Positions 10,737 to 23,090 of a stretch of DNA of 64,000 nucleotides are shown here, piece by piece. The translations under genes and the position numbers were made by a program. The notes below the pieces were generated by a model, which saw only the letters and a program-made list of their open reading frames with translations, had not been told where the DNA came from and made no database searches. Within the stretch, counting starts at the first letter, position 1. Every line of letters starts with the position of its first letter. This DNA comes from Oenanthe sinensis (taxonomy: Eukaryota > Streptophyta > Magnoliopsida > Apiales > Apiaceae): contig CM053813.1 of the NCBI GenBank assembly GCA_028671895.1, forward strand, positions 10,850,001 to 10,914,000, read 5' to 3'.

Positions 10737-13700
10737 TTACATGTTTAAAATACCTAATTCACCTACCAGTCTAAGAAAGGTAGACTCATCAAGTGGTTTT
10801 GTCAAAATATCTGCAATCTGTTTGTCAGTTGGAACATAGTGAAGTATCACAGTACCATTTTCAACATGTTCTCTAATAAAATGATACATGACATCAATGT
10901 GCTTAGTTCTGGAATGTTGGACTGGATTCTCTGCAATTTTAATAGCACTGGTATTATCACAATACATAGGAATATTTGAGAATGTTAGTCCATAATCAAG
11001 TAATTGATTTCTTATCCACAGAATTTGAGCACAGCAACTCCCAACGGCAATGTATTCAGCCTCAGCTGTTGAGGTTGATACAGTCTGTTATTTCTTGCTA
11101 AACCAAGAAATTAATTTTTGCCAAGAAACTGACACTGACTTGTTGTGCTTTTCCTGTCTACTTTGCATCCTGCATAGTCAGAATCTGAATAACCAATTAA
11201 TGAAAAATCTGACTTTCTAGGATACCAAAGTCCAAGAGTTTGTGCCCCATTGAGATATCTAAAAATTCTTTTTACAACTATTAAATGTGATTCTCTGGGG
11301 TCAGCTTGAAATCTAGCACACAGACAAGTTGCAAACATTATATCTGGTCTACTAGCAGTTAAATATAATAATGAGCCAATCATACCTCTATAGCTAGTGT
11401 TGTCAACTTTCTTACCCTTTGGGTCATATTCTAGCTTAGTGGCTGTTGACATGGGAGTTTTAGCAGTTGTAGAATCTTGCATATCAAACTTCTTCAATAG
11501 TTCTTTTACATACTTTGTTTGATTGATGAAAATTCCTTCATCATTCTGTTTGACTTGAAGCCCCAAAAAGAAGTTTAATTCTCCCATCATGCTCATTTCA
11601 TAATTTGACTGCATTAGTTTACTAAACTTTTCACAGAGTTTGTCATTAGTAGAACCAAATATAATATCATCAACATAAATTTGGACAAGCAAAATGTCAC
11701 CTTTATACTTTCTAATAAAGAGAGTTTTGTCAATGGTACCTCTTATGAATCCATTTTCAAGAAGAAATTTTGATAGAGTTTCATACCATGCTCTAGGTGC
11801 TTGCTTCAATCCATAAAGTGCCTTATCTAATCTGTAAACATGATCAGGATATTTTGGATCAACAAATCCTGGTGGTTGCTCCACATAGACTTCTTCTTCC
11901 AATTTTCCATTCAAGAAGGCACTTTTTTATCCATCTGATACACCTTGAACTTTGAATGAGCTGCAAAGGCAAGAAACATTCTTATGGCTTCCAATCTTGC
12001 TACTGGTGCAAAAGTTTCATCATAATCAATTCCTTCCTCCTGTGAGTATCCTTTTGCAACAAGCCTTGCTTTGTTTCTTATTACAGTTCCACTCTCATCA
12101 AGTTTGTTTCTGTACACCCATTTTGCACCAACAATTGATCTATCTTTAGGCCTTGGTACAAGTTTCCACACTTTGTTTCTCTCAAATTTATTCAATTCCT
12201 CTTGCATTGCAATTATCCAATCAGGGTCTTGCAAGGCTTCCTCAATTTTCTTGGGTTCATTTTTTGAGAGAAAACAGCTATAAAGACATTCATTTTTGAG
12301 TGGTTGTTCTTGTTTGTACACCACTCTCAGGGTCACCAATTATTAAGTCAGGAGTGTGACCTCTTGTCCATTTTCTAGCTGGTGGAAGATTGATTCTTGA
12401 ACTTGAAGCTCCCCCTAAGTCATTTGCATCTTCTGTATTTAAGTGAAATTCAAATGAAGAGGATCCCCCTAAATTGCTTGACTCTGACAAGGGTTCAGAG
12501 TTGCTTGATCCAGATGAGTTAGACTCTGAAGAATTTGATTCTGTTTGTCTAGACTCTGTCTGGGTAGACCCTGACCTGTTAGACTCTGAATCATTCGGAG
12601 TTGTATTTCCTAGCTCCCCCTCAGAATGTGCAGGTTCCTGTGTTGGATTAGGAGTTACTTGAGGGTCTTCATCCTCTTCTTCTTCATTTATCTCAGAACT
12701 TTTTAGATTTTCAAATTCCAGTGTAGTAGACTCTGACTCATCTTGCAATTCTGTAAACTTTTTATCATCAAATGCAACATGAATAGATTCCATAAAAATT
12801 TTGGTTCTGAGATTAAACACTCTGAATGCTTTTGTGTTTGATGCATATCCAAGAAAATTTGATTCATCTGCTTTGGCTTCAAATTTGCTCAGATTTTCAG
12901 GATGTACTTTTAGTACATAACACTTGCATCCAAATATGTGAAAATGTTTCACACTTGGCTTCTTGTCCTTTATCATTTCATAGGGAGTCTTTCCATACAT
13001 ATTTATTAAAGTACATTTTTGAGTGAAACATGCTGTATTGACTGCCTCTGCCCAAAAATATACTGGTAGCTTAGACTCTGCCAACATTGTTCTGGCAGCT
13101 TCTATGAGTGTTCTATTCTTTCTCTCCACAACTCCATTTTGTTGAGGAGTTCCTGGTGCAGAAAATTGTTGAGAAATTCCTTTTAATGCACAGTAGTCAT
13201 CCATGATTGAATTCTTGAATTCAGTACCATTGTCACTCCTTAGAACTCTAACTGTTTTCTTTGAATTTCTTTCCAGAAAAGTGATATGGTCTTTTATGTG
13301 TTGTGGAGCTTCATCCTTTGAATGTAGAAAGAAAACCCATGTGAATCTTGTAAAATCATCTACAATAACAAGAGCATATTTCTTTTTATTAATAGATATA
13401 ACATTTACTGGACCAAATAAATCAAGGTGTAATAAATAAAAGGGTTCAGAAATGGTGTTTATTGTCTTTCTCTTGAAGGATGATTTCTTTTGCTTTCCAA
13501 GTTGACATGCTTCACAGAGTCCATCTTGCACAAAATCAACCTGTGGTAATCCTCTTACAAGATTATGTTTAACCAACTTGTTTAGTGTTTTAAAGTTGAT
13601 ATGTGACAGTTTCTTGTGTCATTTCCAGCTTTCTTCAATTGAGGCCTTGCTATATAGACATGTGAGTTCACTGTGTATGCAATCCTCCAAGCTGGCTTCA

Positions 13701-14300
13701 TAAATGTTACCATGTCTGTGTCCTTTACAAACCAGAATACCTGATTCTTTGTGAGTCACAAGACACTCTTTGTTGTCAAAGCCAGTATGGTAACCTTTAT
13801 CTCCTAGTTGACTTATGCTTATCAAATTGTGTCTTAAGCCATCAACTAGAGCTACTTGTTCAATGATGACATTCCCAAGTACAATCTTGCCATATCCCAG
13901 TGTTTGTCCTTTGTTGCCATCTCCAAAGGACACTTCTGGGCCAGCCATTTCCACAAAGTCTGTAAGCAGGGATTTCTTTCCAGTCATGTGTCCTGAGCAT
14001 CCACTGTCCAGGATTAGGGTTACATTCTTTACCCTTGTTCCCTGCATACATAAAGCAACTAGTTAGTTGTTTTGGGGATCCAAACAGTTTTGGATCCTTT
14101 TCCTCTAACTTTTGGTGAAACAGGTTTAGTAATTTTCACATTTGATTTACCTGTCTCCTTTGCTTTTGACTCTGGTGGAGTCTTAACAGTGTCATACCAG
14201 CTTTTGTCAATAGATGATTTTAGCTCATAAAAATTGAAATACAATTCATGATAGTCTCTACACATATAAATAGAGTGAAATATGCTACCACGGTGATAAT
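10737..14300 (-). pseudogene. Element V: pol (protease, integrase, RT, RNase H), frameshifted
   Basis: Parts in order on the minus strand are: the gag-pol linker (14300-14060); protease with LDSGCSGHMTG (about 14017-13985); the integrase zinc region with CEACQLGK; an integrase core with LDLFGP, LRSDNGTEF and GVVERKNRT; an S/E-rich linker (12740-12470); RT with an intact YVDD near 11670; and RNase H with SRTKHIDVMYHFIREHV to the stop at 10737. An in-frame TGA replaces a Trp codon at 13619-13617. Frame changes occur near 14060, 12295 (within an A run), 11920 and 11105. The linker between integrase and RT is built largely from copies of the V decamer. Not functional as it stands, but the active-site residues I can see are kept, so decay is moderate. 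Confidence 0.9.
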
Positions 14301-14339
14301 AGGGGATTGGACTTTGGTTTGACAACGAAACTAGATCAA

Positions 14340-14997
14340 ATCTTCTCCTTGCCTTTTCATTTTCCTTTCCCTTTTGCATTCCCTATGTTTACCATCAATA
14401 TAGTAGTAGTTCATGCATTTATCATATTGTTTTCAGCAGTTCTCAACATGCTTAGCAACTCAATGAGTGTTTTACCAATCTTATTCATTTTATTGTTCAT
14501 AACAAACTAAGAATAATATTTATCCAACGATTGTAAGATCAAATCTAACTAAGTCTCCAGACCAATCTGGAAACCCAAAATATCAAAGGTACTCATTATA
14601 CCCTATAAACTTTAGAACATGTGGTGTAACCGGGTCTCACTCTCCCTACTTGTAAGTGTATAGTGCCCTTTTATTTTCAAATATATCTTGTGCTCAATTG
14701 TCTCATAAGCATCTATATGCTCGTATTGCTTCTTAAGCTCAACATACATATTTGCGAGCATGAGCCATGAAACATCAGTCGCAACATCAATTTGCTTCCG
14801 CAACATCAATTTGCTTCCAATAAGCACTATAATTTGCACATGTTACATTTTTAACTTTAAGAGCAGGGGAAGAGATTTGACTAACATCGTGGTGCCCGAG
14901 GACGATCCTCAAGCTCCTATGTCAGTCAAAGAAATATATTATCGTCAACTTGTCCTTCTCAAGAACTGATCGCCTAGAGAAGTTGTTTGTGTTTATC
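14340..14997 (-). pseudogene. Element C: degenerate N-terminal gag
   Basis: Read on the minus strand this is a decayed version of the gag start seen in A-minus. The stretch ATDVSWLMLANMYVELKKQYEHIDAY matches ATDVACLMLATMSAELQRQHVHMDAY of A-minus with gaps. The Lys/Gly-rich tail (KGKENEK) matches its KGKGKWKGK. Many stops and frame changes are present. Just after the Lys-rich tail, near 14340, the sequence switches to the V gag-pol linker, so the zinc knuckle and pol of C are absent. Confidence 0.75.
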
Positions 14998-17104
14998 ATT
15001 TGATATCTACAATATTAAAGTATATAAAATAAACTAGATTGCAAATTTAATATAAATTATGCTTAAGTTATTATGGTATATCACCATATACCTCCCACTA
15101 TTTTTATCAAACTAATAGCCATAACTATTAATTCGAAAAATATTTCTTTAAATCTTTCTAGTGAGCCAAGATCCATATTTCATCCATGTTTTAAGATAGC
15201 GTTGGCTAATACACTCAAAACATGACTATTTAGGTAGAAAACATTTATCGATCATATTAAATATAACTCTCGGAAAGTTTGGTGGAATGACCCTTTGTAC
15301 ACATTTATCCAATAAATCTCACCAAACTCTATGCCTCTAAACCCACAATCCTATTGTGATGATTTAGTTATGTTAGACCCAATGTTTTAACAAACTAAGT
15401 ACACTTACTTATCACGTCTTCCCATGATTGATAAAAGCACCATGCTTTGCCAAAACTACTCCTTCTCAATCTAGATCTTGATGAGTATTAAACATTGGAA
15501 GGCATCCGAATAACTTAATATGTATTTAGGGATTTTTATTATTTATATTAACGATCATGATCCCATCATAAAGAGATTCTCAATTTTTCCTTGATCAAAT
15601 AATTCATTTCAATATTCATCAATAGATTGATTTGCAGGTCGTCGGAGAAGTCACAAGCGGTCTCACTTAAAACCCAACTTCCTTACGAATTAAACTAATA
15701 ATCCGCTTTTGACAAAATCTCCCCATATCAGAAAAAAATTCATATTTAATACCGTGTTTCATAAACACAAGAATCTCATGATCGTTTATTCAATTTTAAA
15801 ATCTTGAATCGTTACAGATTTTATCTTTCTTAAGTAAACATGGCATGGGTATCGTATCTAATACATACATGATTAATCAATATTAAGCATGCATCTTGAT
15901 TATATCTACGCATACATACCAATATATGCAATCATATACGTATATATAATGTGCTTAAATTAAACGTGTTTGGTTATGGCCCCATCCTATGTGATCTTTC
16001 CAAGCTAATGGAAATATCAAGGTCAGTCTATGGTGGTTTTAAAAATACTATCTATTACATGTCTTCTTTCTTCATTGCTCCATCATCCCCTTTTGGATCG
16101 CCTCTTTACTTGCAAGTCTTCATTAATAATTACATTGAATAATAAAAATAAAACTATTCTAATGAAATTACAAGAAGAACTCGAGTTACATTCGAGATAA
16201 TTAAATTACAATGAATAAATAACATGCAAGTCGTATTTAGAAACCAAAACCATAAATCAAAACCACTATACTATGGGTCTTTAGGTCATAACCATCCATC
16301 ATGCTATCACATAACACATATAATATATCTCAGATTATATAAACATATCATATAATCATATATAACAAATTTCGAAATTTCAGAAAATTAAAAACAGATT
16401 TCTGAAGACAATAAATCGCTGTTTCGAGGCCCTTAACAACGTCAAACGCCTTACAGACCCGTCGATGATAGCAAAGCTATCAATTTTGTTCATTTGCGAA
16501 AATCGGATACGGCAATCAGATTTCACCAAATCTGACGGTGTTTCAGAAATCGTATCATATACAATCCCCATAACAAGAACAAGAATATATCATATATACA
16601 TACACAGTGATACATACAATCATCACATGATTATACATCACATGAATATCATATATTCATAATATATACATACATATACTCAAAATTTTAGAAAATCAAA
16701 TAATTTTCAGAAAATAATAAATCACCGTTTTGGGGCCTGTAACGACATCTAATGACTTACAGACGCAGAGCTGACAAAGTCAATATTGCTGAGTGACCCG
16801 ATTCCAGTCTGAAAACACATATTGTTTGCGAAAATTGGATAACGGACACAGATTTCAGAAAATCTACGGCGGCCATTTCAGAATTCGTATCGAGTACAAT
16901 TTTCATAATAAGAACAAACATGTATCATATACATACATTAATACACACAATCATCACATTATTATACATCATATGAATATCATATATTCATAATATATAA
17001 AAACATATACATATTGTATCAATACAAAATCATGATAGATCGCATACATGCTTACATATCGAAAACTATTAAGCACATAACCAAATTAAAACGTTTCGCA
17101 AGTT
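14998..17104 (-). other. Element C leader (5' untranslated region)
   Basis: About 2.1 kb between the primer-binding site and gag with no supported gene. It corresponds to the leaders of A-minus (35684-37556) and A-plus (52043-54184). Segments such as the one around 15060-15420 are recognisably the same sequence. It contains a direct duplication described separately. Confidence 0.75.
16374..16998 (-). repeat. Direct duplication of about 308 bp in the C leader
   Basis: The stretch from about 16374 to 16681 is repeated, diverged, from about 16682 to 16998. Both units contain in order an AATAAATC(G/A)C(T/C)G word, a TTACAGAC word, an AAAAT(C/T)GGATA word, an AATCATCACAT word and a CATATATTCATAATATATA end. 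The units are similar enough to recognise by eye but old. Short frames that look alike in the two units follow from this duplication. Confidence 0.7.
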
Positions 17105-17116
17105 GCTCTGATGCCA
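17105..17116 (-). other. Element C primer-binding site
   Basis: Minus strand reads TGGCATCAGAGC, one base different from TGGTATCAGAGC. It lies 1 base from the LTR edge at 17118. Confidence 0.85.
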
Positions 17117-17117
17117 T

Positions 17118-18661
17118 TGAAGGGTTTCGAGGCACAAACGCAATAGAAATAACGCGAAAAATAAATCAAAATAGCGAAACCCTCAGCAGGATCCATGCGA
17201 AAATAAAAGATTTAATTCAGAGATAAAGAATAAATAACTTTAGAGGCTTTAACAGTTCATTAATGGAAGATTAATGGAGGTCCAAAACTTGTTTAATCAC
17301 CACGCATCTCGTTCTCGCGATCTACGCTCTACGGTATCCACACGAACACTTTTCATGAAGAATTGATGTGTACTAGCACATGAAAACTTATTCTCTCTCT
17401 ATCTTCCTCTTTTCTCAAAACGACTAGGGTTTTAGTAAAAATATGTCTTTTAAATTAAATCAGCCCATAAAGAGATTATATAGAGAGAGGAATAAGTTTT
17501 CTAATTATAATCCAATTATAATTAATACTAATCCAAAATTCTAAATTATTTAAATAAGTCTCACTTAATTAATTAATTATTAATTTTGGAATTAGTTTAA
17601 ATAATTCATTTATTCTATTTATATAATTAATTAAGTCATACTAATTAATATCATAAATAAAATAAATTACATATTTAATTTAAATTCACAATTTAAATTA
17701 TTTCTCTTTCAAGCGTTCTTTGTGTGTGACCCTGTAGGTTATTATTACGTTGGTAACAATTTTAATATCTAATTAAAATTGTAAACAATAAGCGGCATCT
17801 AGTAATACATCATTGCTACCCAAGTAATAATAATAAATCGGTGATTCAATTAAGCCTTTCATGAATAATGTTCCATGTAATATAATCCATTTAATCTTGA
17901 TATTATAGATTAAACTCAAGGCATGTCTCGTGTCATCCTCTTTATAATTTAATCTTTATTTTCTTGATCGATGAGTAGACTATTAAAATCAAATCAACAT
18001 TTGAGCACGGCCATGCATTTCATAGTCTCACTCAAACAAGAGGCCAATAATATCACTCCTAAAATTAGGAGGATTAAATCCCATCTAGATCATTCGTATT
18101 TCTCATACGATTCATAATATACCCAATGTCCACTTTTATCATCACCCGGTCAAAGGTAACTTTTAATGTAATCAAAGTATATTAATTCTCGTATTGAAAT
18201 ATAATGATTTCAGGTCTAAGGATCATTACACCATTATCACAGTGATAATTACTTATGACACTTATTTAACATGTAGAATCTCACGGCGGGTCATTCCAGT
18301 GCCATGCATTGAGACATGCACTTATGTTCTTGACTTTAGTATCACCATACCTATGACCAATGAGATGTGGTCATCTATCAAGAAACATACTAGTCTTTGT
18401 GCATTATTATTGTCCTTAAATAATAATACTCGACTAGGGAATTTTAGGAATAAGATACTATTCATATAATCTCATTTTTAAGTCACATACTTAAAGATAT
18501 ATAATACGTATCAAAATTCCAAGGACATTTATTATGCTTTCAATTTATTACGCAGTAAATAAAACATAATAAATAAATAATAATCAATAAAACATAATCC
18601 TTGATAATAAATATTTTCCATAAAATATAAAAAGTATTGTCTCTAGAGCATAATTACTAAC
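17118..18661 (-). repeat. Element C 5' LTR
   Basis: About 1544 bases. On the plus strand it starts TGAAGGGTTTCGAGG and ends TTACTAAC, where the terminal A seen in the solo copy is missing. It is nearly the same sequence as the solo LTR at 24973-26520. It shares conserved blocks with the A LTRs, for example GCGGCATCTAGTAATACATC. It is followed at 18662 by W env-like sequence, so this is the outer edge of C in its target. Confidence 0.88.
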
Positions 18662-20806
18662 TGAATAGAGAGATGAGTGAGAGAGACAAAATAATTCTTC
18701 TATTTGCAGAGGAGTTGGAAAATTAGTTGATGGTAGAAGAGGTAGGAGTCAAGGAGATAGGGGGGAGTATCAAATTCAGAAGCTAGTGGGAGTAGAATTG
18801 CTAAGGACATTGAAGATGAAGTTGATGCTGGTGAATTGGATCCACAGAATTTCATCCATCCTGATCCACAATATCAGGAGTTGGCTACTTCAAGTAACAG
18901 GAATGCAGAACAACTCTTGGGAATTGATCATACAGAACAAAGGACCAGGAATCTGAAGGAGAGCATTGCCAATACAATAGACACATGTTATATGGCACCT
19001 GAAGATCTAGAAGAAGATTCTGATGAGGAGCCATGGATGAGCAAAATTGATGGTTCCTTAGAAGCTGCTGAAATTGAGATTCTTTCTCAATATAGGAGGG
19101 CAATGGTGGAAGGAAAAATTGAAGATCCTACTCAAAGGAGAGTTGCTCAGTATATGATAGAGTCACTGAAAATTCACAAGATCACAGTGACATGAGTGAA
19201 GGGGGGAACTGGAGATTATCAAGGACTCTATCACTACCAACAAGGATGCTTTGGATAGGAGATTGGATGAAAAGTTACCATTCAACATCTTGAATCACAT
19301 CAAAGAAAAGCTCTTCAAGGAATCAAAGAACTTTGCATCTTTGGAAACTAGAGTGGGATTTCTAGAAAAGAAAATGGATGCTATAATTGTAGGTCAAAGT
19401 CTTCATGCTTCCATTCTTCAAAAGTTTCTTGAAAGAATGCCACCACCCCCTCCAATTGATGATAACAGAAAGGCGGAGAATACAAAGAAAAGGATGATGG
19501 TGATAATGGTGATAACAAAGGCAGTGGTGGTATAGGTGGTTCTGGTATGGACAAGACAAGTGGCATTGGTGGTTCTGCAACAAAAAGAATCAAACACAGA
19601 AGTAACAGGGATAATCAGTCTTCAAAAAGATCTAAGTCATCTAATTCTCCCAAAGATGAATTAGAACAAAAAAAGGAAGAATACAAGAAGGGTGAAACTG
19701 ATCTAGAAGCTAGAAGGATTTCTAGGGAAAGAGAAACTCAAACAAAGATTGAGAGAGAAAGGAAAATAATTGAAGATTTGAAGAGAAACACTGAGTTGGT
19801 GACAGAGGCAGTAGAAAAAGGAGACTTGAATGAGTTCATTGCTCAAACAAGATAAATGAATGAAGATACACAAAAGGCTACCAAAGAAAGCAACTCAAAT
19901 GCTGAAGCCTTTCTATCAATTGATCTTGAAGCCCTTGAAGAGAAGAAAAAGGGTAAAACCATAATGATTAAAGAAGAAAAGAAAAGGAAAGAGCCAGTTG
20001 GCCAGAAGCTTCTTCAATGAGCCATTTCTACAGGATTGTCAGATGTTGCAAGAAGAGAAACGGAGAATGGGGAAATAGCAAAGCAAATGGAAATAGAATG
20101 AAATATGAAAGATCAATCAATGGAGCAATCACTGAGGAAAAAGAGAAAAATAGCTATGGCCAAGAAAAGGTCAAGTTCTATTCAAGAAATAGTGGTTCAA
20201 GAAAACCTTCAGGGTCAACAAGAAGAAATAAGGGAGGAGGTGACAATTGAAGGTTATGATATGAAGGGAGTACCAGTAATAAATGAAAAAGGACTAATAG
20301 GAGTAAGGACTCACCCTGCTACCTCTAATCAAGAAGAATCTATGAGATTGGAGTATGAAAATGGAGTGAAGATCACATATTCAATGAAAGTGATAATGAA
20401 GCAGGGCTACAATGTTTTAAAGACTATCATTCATCTACTCAACAGCAAGTACAAACTCAACACAACAATTGTTCAGGAGATTCAATAGCAAATTTCAAAG
20501 CTAAAGAGAGATCCAAGGCAGAAGCTGAACCTGATTCGCCTCTAAAGCTATGGAAGTCATAGGTCAAAAAGGTGGTGTTGGAGCCAAAGTATGCTATGAT
20601 TTTTACTGATGTGAAGGGCAACACAAAGTTCTTTGATATATGCAAAGTTCTTTGATATATGCAAATATCTAGACAAAATCACAGATGAAGAAATACATTA
20701 CCTTATGAGGCAACTTGGAGAAACTGACAGGGATGAAGCAATTTTGAGGAGTTATTTCATGAGGCAACTAAAGAAAAATGCTGAGAAGAGAAGGAAGAGA
20801 AGCTAA
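18662..20806 (+). pseudogene. Element W: C-terminal part of env-like gene
   Basis: Plus-strand reading of the distal half of the env-like gene, broken into frames at about 18836-19195, 19251-19535, 19547-19855 and 20105-20488. The stretch EIEILSQYRRAMVEGKIEDPTQRR closely matches EREIMTQYRRSMAEVNIEDPVQRR in the Y gene (near 29.1 kb). The end KRRKRS then stop at 20804-20806 matches the Y end at 27513. The middle is Lys/Glu-rich and probably coiled coil. The gene is cut on its left by the C LTR. Compared with Y, about 1.1 kb is missing between the end of T (3560) and the start of W. Not functional. Confidence 0.78.
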
Positions 20807-20989
20807 TTGAATCATGGAGACAATGAAGACATTGAAGCTGCTTGCAGGAGTTATCTATCAATCTGGTACTTTCAAAATTAATGTGCTAATTAAATTTCTT
20901 GATTCTATCTGAATGTAAATTATTAAGGGTTTTGTTATCATCAAGTAGATTTATGCTTGTTCATATCACAGACACAAATAGGGGAAGAT
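20807..20989 (+). other. W 3' untranslated stretch and polypurine tract
   Basis: Short non-coding stretch ending in AAATAGGGGAAGAT (about 20976-20989) directly before the LTR start TGTTAG. This is the polypurine tract, in plus orientation. Confidence 0.85.
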
Positions 20990-22088
20990 TGTTAGAAATC
21001 TACATGTAATTTGATGATAACATTAATCTTAGAATCATAGAAATTTTATTTGATGTAATTGATCAATTGATATGAAAATTTATAAATATCAATTGATCAG
21101 GAAACCAGTTATCAGTTGAAATGTTTATATGAATCAACTGATAATTTGGACTGTAGCATATGTGTACTTAGTCTAGTTCAATCGATAAGGTGTAAATCAA
21201 TTGATATTATTCTTATCAATTGATGTTAGAGTCGATTGATATAGATCATCAATTGATGTGCAAATTAAACTGTCAAATTGTAATTATTTGAAGGCAGGAA
21301 ATTGCACAAGTGAAGGATGATCAATTGATATTGAAGCATCAATAGATGAGAGATCAATTGAAGAAGCCAAGTCAAGAATTGAAGACTATCAACTGATGTG
21401 AAGACCCATCGATTGATATATCGATTGATAGCATCTATCAATCGATAAGTCATTCCTTATCAATCGATGGATATAAAGATCAATCAAACTAGAATATCAG
21501 TTGATGGATTATAGGATGACTCAATTGATATGCTTAACAGCAAGTTATCAATTGATTGTGACAACATAGAAAGACTATCAGTTGTAGATCCAGAGAACAA
21601 AAGCACACCTATGGGAGACAGCCTAGGGTGGCTGTGAAGACTCAATCCGTAGCTGTCTTTCAAGTCTGTTTTCTTAAAAAGGATAAAAGAAAAAGAGAGA
21701 CAGATAGAAACAATCATAGAATAGGAATTGTAAAAATACACTTGTAGTATATAAACAAGTGTAGTAGCATTGTTAGAAAAATATAGAAGTTAGACAATAT
21801 CTTTTAATCAACGGTTCAAGCTTCAAAGCACATTGTAAGATCAGTTGATTTTTCTAACCTTATAAGAACAAAGCCAGGTTTTCTTTTAACCTAGAAACAT
21901 TGAGCAAAAATATAAACTGATAGAAAAACCAATCCATCAGTAATTTTTAAATCTCTTTGTTTAGTTTAATTTTTAGTAATTATTTGTTCAAACATATTCT
22001 CTCAAACTCTCAAACATCAAGAATAAATATTAAAAGAAGCAAAAGTTTTAATATTTGTATTCAACCCCCCCTTCTACAAATATTGACA
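20990..22088 (+). repeat. Element W 3' LTR
   Basis: Starts TGTTAGAAATC after the polypurine tract and ends near TATTGACA, about 1099 bases. The start matches the Y LTR start (complement of TTTCTAACA at 27373-27381). Between about 21060 and 21590 it contains about 20 copies of ATCAATTGAT-like words in both orientations. The CAACCCCCCCTTCT stretch near the end is also present (as complement) in the X LTR and in the V LTR. Beyond 22088 the sequence is gag of element Z in the opposite orientation. Confidence 0.85.
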
Positions 22089-23040
22089 TTGTTCTAAGGA
22101 ATAACACTTTTGTTTCTTTTGAAACTCAAATTTCCAAACTTCTTTGCCATGAAGGCCTGGTTTTGTTGTCCATGCCTTCAAGTTCTTCAATGGTGTAGAA
22201 GTCTTCTTCTCCTGATTCACTCTTGACAGAGTCCTTCTCTTCCTGTTCCTACTCTTCAAACTCTTCAGATTTTAACTTCTTGCTTGTACCAGTCTTTTCA
22301 GTTGATGGTTCCTTAGCAACCAGGGCATTTGAGACATTTGCCATTTTTCTTCTATTTGCTAAATTGGCTTTCTTTTGATAAAATTCCATCTCATATGTCT
22401 TTAGTATTCCATAGAGTGTCTCAAGTAAAAGCTTTGTTAAATCTCTTCACTCTCTTATTATATAAATTTTGTGCTCCAGGTGCTCTGGGAGAGTTAACAA
22501 AAACTTCATGTTTTTCTCCTTTGTTTCATAGTATTTCCCATGAAGTTGAAGATTATTGATCAGTTTGTTGAACCTCTCAAATACTTCAATTATGCCCTCA
22601 TTTGGTTTGGACATAAATGCTTCATACTAAGAAACAAGGATCTACCTTTGATTTTCGTTTACATCTTCAGTTCCTTCACACAGAATTTCTATAGTCTCCC
22701 ATATGTGTTTGGCAAATGTGCAATTGACAATATTATTGTACATGACAATATCCAGTGACTCATTTAATATAAGCATCAAACTATTATCAAACAACACTTT
22801 TTCCTTCTCTGTATCTGTGTACTGAGATTGGTCTTTAGGTATCCATGTTGCAGGAATAACTTCAGACCCACTAGTAGTTTCAGGAACAAGAGTTACTGGT
22901 ATGAAAGGACCATTCTTCAATATTTCTGGGTACATGGTGTTTGCAGCCTTTATGAATATCAGCATCTTCCTCTTTCATATGTTGTAATTCTCTCTATCAA
23001 AAGTAGGAATATTTATGTTGTTTAGCTTCTGATAACTCAT
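22089..23040 (-). pseudogene. Element Z: gag, truncated by W
   Basis: Starts at ATG 23040-23038, inside the primer-binding site. A frame of 107 codons (22965-22642) has the N-terminal copia gag features (NGPFIPVTLVPE, KHIWETIEILCEGTEDV). Homology then continues with stops and frame changes through an LHGKYYETKEKNMKFL stretch and a LLETLYGILKTYEMEF stretch. The gene stops being gag at about 22090, where the W LTR end lies. The zinc knuckle and pol are absent from this side. It is the same type of gag as at 3558-4452 but clearly a different family. Confidence 0.8.
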
Positions 23041-23076
23041 CTTGATCTTTAGTCTGTATGTATGTTTACAGCCTGA

Positions 23077-23088
23077 GCTCTGATACCA
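23077..23088 (-). other. Element Z primer-binding site
   Basis: Minus strand reads TGGTATCAGAGC, 2 bases from the LTR edge at 23091. Confidence 0.92.
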
Positions 23089-23090
23089 CT

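Larger units (their letters stand above)
3558..14300 (-). mobile_element. Element V: SIRE-like copia, broken, joined to a second unit
   Basis: Read on the minus strand the order is pol (14300-10737), spacer, env-like region (10285-5373), polypurine tract, LTR (5247-4490), primer-binding site and gag (4452-3558). The 5' part of V (its own gag and 5' LTR) is replaced at about 14300-14380 by the gag end of element C. The second unit is cut at about 3558 by element T. No target duplication can be seen because both ends are rearrangement breakpoints. Confidence 0.8.

Noticed and set aside
16465..16993. Two look-alike small frames in the C leader
   Set aside because: They reflect the 308-bp duplication, lie antisense to the element and have no recognisable product.
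18194..18469. Similar small frames in C and A LTRs (also near 26100, 31310, 38721, 50652 and 58375), sharing a TNEMW stretch
   Set aside because: They are antisense to the elements and follow from conserved LTR DNA. Differences between A and C change amino acids freely, so there is no sign of a protein gene.
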